Assembly (NCBI RefSeq): GCF_016595505.1
Contig: NZ_JAENIL010000002.1
Span: 124,001-188,000, forward strand
DNA from: Pelagicoccus mobilis
GTDB lineage: Bacteria > Verrucomicrobiota > Verrucomicrobiia > Opitutales > Opitutaceae
Direction of reading: 5' to 3'
DNA length: 64,000 bases
Made by a program: the position numbers and the translations under genes. Shown piece after piece: positions 32,802 to 39,862 of this stretch. The notes below the pieces were generated by a model that saw only the letters and a list, made by a program, of their open reading frames with translations, searched no databases and was not told where the DNA came from. Positions within the stretch are counted from its first letter, which is position 1, and the number at the start of each line of letters is the position of its first letter.

Positions 32802-33755
32802 TTAAATCATTCTCTTGAGACCAGGATCCACCATTCGAGCGACAATACGCCCTTCCTTGAATGCCTGAATCTTACTGAAGAAATCACGGAAAATCGGATC
32901 CCTTTGCAGACGAATCGCTTCCAGCAATGTCTCTTGCGTATCACCATTCTTCCAACTCAAGTCCTCTGAAAGATCTGGTCGAATAGTCTCCCTTACATCA
33001 AACCACTCTGGTTCAATGGCCCAGGCGAACGGAGCGAGATCCCAAATCGTTTTCGAAGCGGCGATCGCCTGCAGGTTCTCGTGATCATAGTTAGCGAAGA
33101 TATCGAAGAGGTAGTCTCCAATCTCACCCCGCCCTTTTAGATTGGGCGCCAGTTCCGACACTGTCGTCGTCAAAGCTTCCGCAACAGTTGCGCAGGGGAA
33201 TAATCCAAAGGGCACATTCGACTTGAGAATTATCCGCACCGCCTCTGGATCCCCACGCAGGTTAAACTCCCGATTGTGCGGCCAATGCGAAGGGTGCCCA
33301 CCCAACCACAACAAGACGATCTTCTCAGAAATCTCGGGAGCCGTCGCCAGGGCCGCCGCAACATTAGTCGCTGCTCCAATCGCGATCACCACTAGGCGCT
33401 CACCATCCGGTAGAGCTTGAGCGCGTCGAATCAAATCCGAGCTCGCTGCGCTTCCCGAATCACCGTGTTCCGAAATTCGGCAGGTCGCTCCTCGGAAAAC
33501 CTGCCCCGCACCGCCCAATCCTAGCAGGCCGATGACACGCAGAATCTCCTGGAAGCTCAACTCCATCCCTTCCGCATAACTCGCAACCCGACTGTTTTCA
33601 AAAGGGGCCGCATAGATCGCTTCCACCGCCATCCGATCCGGCGACAAAAGAGCGTAGACCAAGGCAAATTGGTCATCGATTTCATTGTAGGTGTCAGTGT
33701 CGATTACGACCTTCAGGCGTCGACCAGGAGCGAAATGGGAAAGCAGGTTTTGCAT
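32802..33755 (-). CDS. Cytoplasmic nucleoside-hydrolase-family protein
   Basis: 317 residues without signal peptide. The calcium-binding signature of inosine-uridine preferring nucleoside hydrolases is present near the N-terminus as 'VIDTDTYNEIDDQFALVYAL' (D19, D21, D27, D28), and 'VVIAIGAATNVAAAL' and 'FNLRGDPEA' are further family segments. The usual spacing DTDxGxDDA has two additional residues here (DTDTYNEIDD), a subtype that occurs in sugar-degradation loci. The family cleaves N-ribosides, but the setting among sulfatases and glycosidases suggests another glycoside. A LacI-type operator lies 27 bases upstream of the start, shared with the divergent sulfatase pair. Confidence 0.85.
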   Translation of the reverse strand: MQNLLSHFAPGRRLKVVIDTDTYNEIDDQFALVYALLSPDRMAVEAIYAAPFENSRVASYAEGMELSFQEILRVIGLLGLGGAGQVFRGATCRISEHGDSGSAASSDLIRRAQALPDGERLVVIAIGAATNVAAALATAPEISEKIVLLWLGGHPSHWPHNREFNLRGDPEAVRIILKSNVPFGLFPCATVAEALTTTVSELAPNLKGRGEIGDYLFDIFANYDHENLQAIAASKTIWDLAPFAWAIEPEWFDVRETIRPDLSEDLSWKNGDTQETLLEAIRLQRDPIFRDFFSKIQAFKEGRIVARMVDPGLKRMI

Positions 33756-33781
33756 AGGGGTGTTTGATCTAGGTCTTCAAA

Positions 33782-33795
33782 TTACATCGATGTCA
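33782..33795. promoter_or_regulatory. LacI-type operator, copy 1 (TTACATCGATGTCA)
   Basis: Copy of the 14-base palindrome with exact core ACATCGATGT. It lies between the divergent nucleoside hydrolase and sulfatase genes, 27 bases from the first and 107 from the second. A second inverted repeat, GTCAAT-ATTT-ATTGAC (33793-33808), overlaps its right end. Confidence 0.8.
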
Positions 33796-33902
33796 ATATT
33801 TATTGACCCAGGATCAAAAACCCCGCTTTCTACCCTCAAACCCACCACCACGCTCGCTTCCCAGAGTTGGACGCCTACACTTAACACTGTTCACTCCCAT
33901 CC

Positions 33903-35426
33903 ATGCCTCCCCCAATCAATATCCTGACCATCGTCACTGACCAGCAACGGGCTGACACGATTGGAGCCCTCGGAAATGCAAAAATCCGGACTCCCGTCCT
34001 CGATCGTCTCGTCGAGCAAGGGGTATCCTTCACTCGAGCGTACACCCCCACCCCCGTTTGCATGGCCGCTCGCGCCGCTCTCGCAACCGGTCTGTCGCCC
34101 GCCCAAACGGGTTGCTGGGACAACAACCCTATGCCAGTGGACGCGACTAGCTACATGCAGCTGCTCCAAACAGCAGGCTACCAAACTCATGGCGTAGGAA
34201 AAATGCACTTCGAGCCTGACCACACGCGCCTCTGGGGCTACGACACTCGAGACATTTCAGAGGAGGGAAAAAGCGGCGATTTCGACAGGTTCCTCAAAGA
34301 CAACGGCTACGGACACGTACTCTCCCCACACGGCATACGGGGCGAAATGTACTACCTTCCGCAACCCTCCCAACTTCCATCCCACCTCCACGAATCCCAC
34401 TGGGTTGCGGACCGCTGTATCGACTTCCTAAAATCTCGCGATCGAGACCGTCCATTCCTTTTAGACGCCCACTTTATCAAGCCCCATCCCCCCTTTGAAA
34501 ATCCCATGCCTTGGTCCTACCTCTATCGCACCAAAGACATGGCCCCTCCGTATCGTCCCGAGAACTACACTGACTTTCACTCCCGCATCAATCTCGTCCA
34601 AAATCGCTACAAATACAAAGACCAAGCCTGCGAGGACGAACTCACGTGGAGAACAACCAAAGCCGCCTACTACGGGGCCATTTCCTTCATCGACTACCAA
34701 GTCGGACGCATACTGGAAGCCCTAGGCGACGAGATTGAAAACACACTCATAATCTTCACCTCCGACCACGGTGAAATGATGGGTGACTACGGTTGCGCTG
34801 GAAAACGTTGCCTATTGGAAGCATCCAACCGGATCCCCTTCATAATGAAAATGCCGGGACAAGAAAAAGCCGGCACTCGTATTCAAACACCTGTCACACT
34901 TACCGATATCTTTACCACTGTCTCAAAAATCGCCGAAGTGACTCCCTCCGATACCTACGGTCCCCGCTCTGGGTCCGACCTTTTCGACATCGCTCGCGGA
35001 GATGAGGAAGGCCGCATCGTCCACACCCAGTTTCAGCACGCTTGGATGGGTAATTACATGGCAACCGATGGGAAGCGAAAATTTCTGTATTCAGCCGCAG
35101 ACGACAAGAGCTGGAGCTTCACAATCGACGACTCACTCCGCGACACACCTGACTCCAGCCAAGCGACATCTAAACTAGGCGAGCAGGCGATTGAGCACTT
35201 CGCTAAATTCCCGAAGACACAAGCTGTCGAAAACGGAAACTGGAGGAAGCACGAACCGATGCCTTGGCCAGAAGATCGAGACTACGGTCTACTCCAACAA
35301 GACCCCGAGGGTATCGAAGAAATGCTGGACACCATAAAGCCCTACCACAGCGGTGAACACCCGGCATGGGATGCAAGCTACGGAGCGATCTTCGACCACA
35401 TGCCGGAGATGGACGAGGAATCATGA
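33903..35426 (+). CDS. Cytoplasmic sulfatase-family protein with non-standard CMAAR motif
   Basis: 507 residues. It begins 'MPPPINILTIVTDQQRADT' directly with the first sulfatase strand, so there is no signal peptide and it should stay in the cytoplasm. The active-site segment reads 'TPTPVCMAARAALATG' with C53; the usual proline or serine/alanine pattern CxPxR is replaced by CxAxR, which fits the motif accepted by radical-SAM maturases better than that of the aerobic formylglycine enzyme. 'HFIKPHPPFENP' and 'LIIFTSDHGEMMGDYG' carry the other metal ligands. D13-Q14 replace the common DD, as in choline-sulfatase and phosphonate-hydrolase relatives. The gene overlaps the next sulfatase by four bases, and a LacI-type operator lies upstream. 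Confidence 0.88.
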   Translation: MPPPINILTIVTDQQRADTIGALGNAKIRTPVLDRLVEQGVSFTRAYTPTPVCMAARAALATGLSPAQTGCWDNNPMPVDATSYMQLLQTAGYQTHGVGKMHFEPDHTRLWGYDTRDISEEGKSGDFDRFLKDNGYGHVLSPHGIRGEMYYLPQPSQLPSHLHESHWVADRCIDFLKSRDRDRPFLLDAHFIKPHPPFENPMPWSYLYRTKDMAPPYRPENYTDFHSRINLVQNRYKYKDQACEDELTWRTTKAAYYGAISFIDYQVGRILEALGDEIENTLIIFTSDHGEMMGDYGCAGKRCLLEASNRIPFIMKMPGQEKAGTRIQTPVTLTDIFTTVSKIAEVTPSDTYGPRSGSDLFDIARGDEEGRIVHTQFQHAWMGNYMATDGKRKFLYSAADDKSWSFTIDDSLRDTPDSSQATSKLGEQAIEHFAKFPKTQAVENGNWRKHEPMPWPEDRDYGLLQQDPEGIEEMLDTIKPYHSGEHPAWDASYGAIFDHMPEMDEES

Positions 35427-36832
35427 ACTCTCCGCGCGCGATCGTCCTCATTCAATCCGACCAGCATCGAGCGGACTGCCTCGGCTGCTACGGACACCCC
35501 ATCGTCAAAACTCCCAACCTCGATCGCATCGCAGCTCGTGGCGCTCGCTTCGAGAATGCGTACACGCCGACACCTATTTGTGTTCCTGCACGCAGCACGC
35601 TCGAAACCGGTCAATGGCCGGTTCAACATGGATCCTTGTGCAACTACGACTCCGAACTCGCAAACCCAATCGAACCCACTGTTTCTACCTGGGCAAAAGA
35701 CCTGTCCGCAGCAGGCTGGAGTCTCGACTACGTGGGTCGCTGGCACGTTCATCCGCAGTATTCACCCACTGACTACGGATACGATAGCTTCATTTCCGAC
35801 CACGACTACCACGCATGGCGTGAAAAACAAGGGCACCCACCAATGCCACAGGTCCCTTCTCCCGATCCAGAAGTAGGCTTCTTCGGGGAGATCGACGCAG
35901 AAATCCCCACCGACCAGTCCCAATTGAACTGGCTCGCCGACCAAGCGATTTCACGAATCGACAAGCGACTGAAATCGGAATCCCCCTTCCTCATTCGCCT
36001 CGACTGCCTGCAACCTCACCTCCCCTGCAGACCGTCCCAAGAGTTTGCAGATCAATACGATCCAGCGACCATTCCTCCCTGGGGCAGCTTCGATGACGAC
36101 CTCTCAAAGAAGCCCTACATGCAAGGCCAGCAGCTTCGCACATGGGATATCGAATCGATGAGCTGGGAGGATTGGCAACCGGTGGTTGCACGTTACTTCG
36201 CCGAAATCACCGAGATGGACGCCGCAATTGGTCGCGTCTACGATCACCTCGAAACAAGCGGCATACTCGACAACACACTCTTCATCTACACCTCGGATCA
36301 TGGCGATCTCTGCGGCGGTCACAGAATGCTCGACAAACACTACGTCATGTACGACGACGTGGTTCGCGTACCATTGATCGTCAGCTGGCCGAACAGTATC
36401 GAATCCGGCAATACCGTAAACGACTTCGTCTCAACCGGCATCGACATCCCAGCCACCCTTAGAAGTATAGCCGGAGCCAAAACGCCCCAAGAAAGCGCCG
36501 CCTTGCCTTTGCTTCCAGCCCTTCAGGCAGAGGGCAAACGCTCGCAACGCACAGACATTTACTCCAGCTACAACGGCAATCAGTTCGGCCTTTGCAGCCA
36601 ACGGATGGTACGCGACGAGCGCTGGAAATACGTCTTCAACGCCACCTGGGAGGACGAACTCTACGATCTCGAAAACGATCCGCACGAGAAGTGCAATCTC
36701 GCCCAACTCCCAAAGTATGCCCAAGCGCTATCCAAGCTTCGGATACGCTTACTCGATTGGCTGGAGAAAACGAACGATCCTCTCAAAAACTACTGGCTCG
36801 AGCCTACTCTCCGCGAAAACCGAAAGCGGTAG
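35423..36832 (+). CDS. Cytoplasmic sulfatase (family S1)
   Basis: About 469 residues. The start ATG overlaps the previous stop (ATGA) and has GAGG a few bases upstream; a longer frame from 35366 lies inside the previous gene and was rejected. No signal peptide: the chain opens with 'MNSPRAIVLIQSDQHRADC'. The formylglycine motif is CVPARSTLETG from C53, at the same position and with the same 'AYTPTP' lead-in as the partner upstream, so the two are related tandem genes. 'RLDCLQPHLPCRPS' and 'LFIYTSDHGDLCGGHRM' supply further active-site residues. It would desulfate imported sugars together with its partner. The gene converges on lacI with a perfect hairpin between them. Confidence 0.92.
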   Translation: MNSPRAIVLIQSDQHRADCLGCYGHPIVKTPNLDRIAARGARFENAYTPTPICVPARSTLETGQWPVQHGSLCNYDSELANPIEPTVSTWAKDLSAAGWSLDYVGRWHVHPQYSPTDYGYDSFISDHDYHAWREKQGHPPMPQVPSPDPEVGFFGEIDAEIPTDQSQLNWLADQAISRIDKRLKSESPFLIRLDCLQPHLPCRPSQEFADQYDPATIPPWGSFDDDLSKKPYMQGQQLRTWDIESMSWEDWQPVVARYFAEITEMDAAIGRVYDHLETSGILDNTLFIYTSDHGDLCGGHRMLDKHYVMYDDVVRVPLIVSWPNSIESGNTVNDFVSTGIDIPATLRSIAGAKTPQESAALPLLPALQAEGKRSQRTDIYSSYNGNQFGLCSQRMVRDERWKYVFNATWEDELYDLENDPHEKCNLAQLPKYAQALSKLRIRLLDWLEKTNDPLKNYWLEPTLRENRKR

Positions 36833-36872
36833 CGGCAAGTAATTCACCACTCGACTATCCACGCTCAACACT

Positions 36873-36894
36873 CCGCCAACGGCGAACCGTTGGC
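36873..36894. terminator. Bidirectional hairpin terminator
   Basis: CGCCAACGG, loop CGAA, CCGTTGGCG: a perfect nine-base stem with a stable tetraloop. It lies between the convergent sulfatase and lacI stops, two bases from the latter. There is no long T-run on either side, so termination is likely but not certain. Confidence 0.6.
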
Positions 36895-36896
36895 GA

Positions 36897-37949
36897 CTAG
36901 GCCGATTCGCGAATAATCAGATCCGGCTCGAACACCAGACGGCGCGGATTCGAAATGTCCTTCGAGTTGATGCGCTCGATCAGCAGATTGACCGTTTCCC
37001 GAGCGATCCGATTCTGCGGTTGGCGTAGAGTGGTCAAACTCGGAGCTGAAAGTTTTGCCCAAGGAATGTCATCGAAGCCCGTTACAGCTAAATCGTTCGG
37101 AACCGACAGCCCCATTTCCTGAGCCGCCTTCATCGCACCGATAGCGATAAGATCCGTCGCACACACGATAGCGGTAGGCCGATCGCTCATCCGCAACAAA
37201 GTCTTCGCGAGGTCCAAGCCCTCGACAAACTCTCCTGTTCCTTCGCAGACCCAGCCGTCCTTGACCATCAGTTTCGCCTTGTCCATCGCATTGCGATAGC
37301 CCTCTAGGCGCTCACGGTTACCCAATGCGGCCTGTGGTCCTGAAATGAAAGCAATCTTCTTGTGCCCCGTCTTAATGAGATAGCTGGTAGCCTTTTCAAT
37401 CGCCTCGATATTCTTGATGACGATCTCATCGGCCTGGATTTTGCCGAGGTTGGTTCCGCCGACGATTACAGGCTGCTTGCGCTCTACGAAACGATTCAAA
37501 ATCTCGAGTGACTCCTTGTCGTCCCACTCACTCATGTTGAAAAGCAGGCCTTCCACGCGGTTTGCCTCCATCATTTGCAAAGCCTTCACAACCTCGCTGT
37601 GACCGCCCGAAACGCTCGAGAGCAAAACCTGGTAGCCCTTCGCGAGCGCCGTATCGTGGATCGTCTGGAAAAACCAAGGATAGAACGGGCTTGTGATCGA
37701 CGGGATGATCAAACCGATCAGGCCGGACTTGCCCGAGCGTAAATTCGCCGCCTGCTGGTTACGCACGTAGCCAAGCTTCTTGGCCGCTGCCATCACCAGC
37801 TCCTTGTTCTTAGGACGCGAGCTAGATCCCGCTAGGATCCGGGCTGCAGTCTTTGGAGATACACCTGCTTCTTTCGCAACTTCGTATATGGTCGCCATCG
37901 ATCTAGACTGTTGACCATTTTTGAGACCGATGACGAACCCTTTTTCCAT
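36897..37949 (-). CDS. LacI-family transcription repressor
   Basis: 350 residues. The DNA-binding head 'MATIYEVAKEAGVSPKTAAR' starts at residue 18, with the hinge region 'LGYVRNQQAANLRSGKSG' after it, followed by the periplasmic-binding-protein type sensor ('IGLIIPSITSPFYPWFF', 'FISGPQAALGNRERLEGYR', 'AIVCATDLIAIGAM', 'AVTGFDDIPWAKLSAPSLTT'). The start at 37949 is supported by AGGAG ten bases upstream; ATG 37898 directly before the helix-turn-helix is the alternative. The gene diverges from the ADP-ribosylglycohydrolase operon, and copy 2 of the 14-base palindrome lies between them. The same palindrome occurs at four other promoters in the next 20 kb, so this protein is the likely local regulator and represses itself. 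Confidence 0.93.
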   Translation of the reverse strand: MEKGFVIGLKNGQQSRSMATIYEVAKEAGVSPKTAARILAGSSSRPKNKELVMAAAKKLGYVRNQQAANLRSGKSGLIGLIIPSITSPFYPWFFQTIHDTALAKGYQVLLSSVSGGHSEVVKALQMMEANRVEGLLFNMSEWDDKESLEILNRFVERKQPVIVGGTNLGKIQADEIVIKNIEAIEKATSYLIKTGHKKIAFISGPQAALGNRERLEGYRNAMDKAKLMVKDGWVCEGTGEFVEGLDLAKTLLRMSDRPTAIVCATDLIAIGAMKAAQEMGLSVPNDLAVTGFDDIPWAKLSAPSLTTLRQPQNRIARETVNLLIERINSKDISNPRRLVFEPDLIIRESA

Positions 37950-38024
37950 CGCTTTTCCGCTCCTAAATCCTTCTCAGTCAATAATCGCCCAAATCGCAGT
38001 TTTTTGGAGATGTATCATTTGTTT

Positions 38025-38038
38025 TGACATCGTTGTCA
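38025..38038. promoter_or_regulatory. LacI-type operator, copy 2 (TGACATCGTTGTCA)
   Basis: One base from the consensus TGACATCGATGTCA, at the central half-site. It lies between the divergent lacI gene and the ADP-ribosylglycohydrolase operon, 32 bases before the latter. The weaker symmetry would suit an autoregulatory site. Confidence 0.78.
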
Positions 38039-38070
38039 GTTTTAGTCGAAAATCCGGCCACTAAGAACAA

Positions 38071-39777
38071 ATGTCAAAACTTTCCAAACCCCATACACTC
38101 CCCTACAGCGAGTACTTTACGACCGCATACGACATGTGGCTCGGAAAGTTCATCGGTGGAACTTTCGGTGCAAATTACGAAGGTTTTAAGCACATTTTGG
38201 ATGTCAATGTAGAGGACCTCCTGCCGCTCAACATAGTCGAGAACGACGACACGGATCTGCAAATCCTCTGGCTTCACGCCCTCCAAGAGCATGGCATCGA
38301 CTTGAATTCAGAGCAAATGGTCGCCGAGTGGCGCGAGCACGTAGACGCACCTTGGTCAGAGTACGGAATCGCGATCGCCAATTGGGAACGCGGCATCATG
38401 CCGCCAAAATCTGGCGATGTAGACAATTGGTTCTTCGGCAATGGCATGGGCTGCCCTATCCGTTCCGAGATCTGGGGCATAATCTGCCCGGGAATGCCAG
38501 GACTCGCAGCGAGTTACGCCAAGCAGGATGCCGAGCTGGATCACCATGAGGATTCGGTACAGGCCGAGATCTTCCTTGCGGCGCTGGAGGCGGCAGCCTT
38601 CCTCGAAAAAGATCTCATGAAGCTGATCGAAACCGGACTCAGCTACATTGACCCTGAGAGCCGATTCGCTCAAATGGTCCCGAAAGTGATCGAATGGTGC
38701 GAATCGAACTCCTGGCAACAGGTTCGAGCTCTTATCCTGCGGGACTTCGGACACCCTGACTTTACCAATTCCCCACAAAACCTGGGATTCACCATCCTGG
38801 CCCTCCTCAAAGGCGATGGCGACTTCGTCAAGACGATGAACATCGCCATTAACTGCGCCTACGACACGGATTGTACCGCAGCCTCGGCGGGAGCGATCCT
38901 GAATGCGATCAGCGGAACTGCGGCCCTCCCTCCATCCATCCGCGATGCCCTGACCGACGACTATAAAATCAGCGACTGGATGCTCGGCTTCCCTCGCGAC
39001 GGCTCCCTCAAGGAGCTCACCCACGCCAGCTGTTCCTTTGGCCTGCAGATCGCTTCTCGCAATCCCGACCTACTCCACATTCCGGTCGAGCAAGAAGTCC
39101 CTCAAATCCCAGCCTTGGTGGTCAAGAAACAGGACCTCGCTGAAATCTCGCCAGTTGAAAAAGCCTTCCCCGACTGGGTCGTTTTCGGTCCCTATTCGAG
39201 AGACTGGAAGGAAGTCAGCCCTCAAAATACCGAGTATCCGGATCATGGATGCGATGCACTGCCTTCGCTCAGGTACATGACTCAGATGCACTCCGGCTTC
39301 GACACCGACTTCAAAGACCCAGCCACCCTATCTCAGACGGGACTCACAATCGACGCGACCGCCAACGATCCGCACGCGCACTTCTTGCCCGCAAAAGACT
39401 CTCGTCTCATCCTGAACGGGCTTCCGGATGCAGGCAGTCCCTGCAGCTACTACGCTTACTCTGAATTCGAGTCGCCTGAGGATTCTCACAATTGGATGCT
39501 CGCAGGCTGCACCGGACCAATCGAAATTTGGTTAAATGGAAAGCGTATCCTGAAAAGCGATACCTATCAGCCATTAAACCCTTGCACATTCGAAGCAGAC
39601 CTGAAGCTCCAGTCCGGCACCAACCGTATCGTGCTAAAGCTGGAAAAGACCTCACAGCCAGTCGAGGCTGTGGTCATCTTCAAGAAGCATCGCAAACGCC
39701 ACTGGCACCAGTGTTTCGTCAATACGGACCTTAACTGGACTCCGTTGAACGAACCGAGCGAAGCCGCCACTTTATAG
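38071..39777 (+). CDS. ADP-ribosylglycohydrolase-family protein with C-terminal beta-sandwich
   Basis: 568 residues, no signal peptide. The N-terminal ~330 residues belong to the DraG/ARH fold: 'ENDDTDLQILWLHAL' supplies metal ligands around D59, D60 and D62, and 'AINCAYDTDCTAASAGAI' gives the second metal site with D265 and D267. The C-terminal ~200 residues resemble a carbohydrate-binding or galactose-binding-like sandwich ('PDWVVFGPYSRDW', 'CTGPIEIWLNGKRIL', 'SGTNRIVLKLEK'). Family members remove ADP-ribose from proteins, but the fusion and the operon with alpha-mannosidase, mannonate dehydratase and dehydrogenase suggest action on a sugar compound. It heads this operon behind LacI operator copy 2. 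Confidence 0.82.
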   Translation: MSKLSKPHTLPYSEYFTTAYDMWLGKFIGGTFGANYEGFKHILDVNVEDLLPLNIVENDDTDLQILWLHALQEHGIDLNSEQMVAEWREHVDAPWSEYGIAIANWERGIMPPKSGDVDNWFFGNGMGCPIRSEIWGIICPGMPGLAASYAKQDAELDHHEDSVQAEIFLAALEAAAFLEKDLMKLIETGLSYIDPESRFAQMVPKVIEWCESNSWQQVRALILRDFGHPDFTNSPQNLGFTILALLKGDGDFVKTMNIAINCAYDTDCTAASAGAILNAISGTAALPPSIRDALTDDYKISDWMLGFPRDGSLKELTHASCSFGLQIASRNPDLLHIPVEQEVPQIPALVVKKQDLAEISPVEKAFPDWVVFGPYSRDWKEVSPQNTEYPDHGCDALPSLRYMTQMHSGFDTDFKDPATLSQTGLTIDATANDPHAHFLPAKDSRLILNGLPDAGSPCSYYAYSEFESPEDSHNWMLAGCTGPIEIWLNGKRILKSDTYQPLNPCTFEADLKLQSGTNRIVLKLEKTSQPVEAVVIFKKHRKRHWHQCFVNTDLNWTPLNEPSEAATL

Positions 39778-39824
39778 GCCGCTTTGATTTGCAGCTTTCC
39801 GTATTGGCTGCATCTTTCTATTCC

Positions 39825-39843
39825 GTCCCTCCACTGGAGGGAC
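39825..39843 (+). terminator. Hairpin between ADP-ribosylglycohydrolase and alpha-mannosidase genes
   Basis: GTCCCTCCACTGGAGGGAC, a perfect palindrome with one unpaired base, followed by TTTACCCTTTTC. It lies in the 85-base gap inside the predicted operon. It could be a weak terminator or attenuator that lowers expression of the downstream genes. Confidence 0.4.
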
Positions 39844-39862
39844 TTTACCCTTTTCTACACTC

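Noticed and set aside
38356-39024. A 222-codon minus-strand open frame within the ADP-ribosylglycohydrolase gene.
   Set aside because: Antisense to conserved metal-binding blocks of the real gene; no family resemblance.
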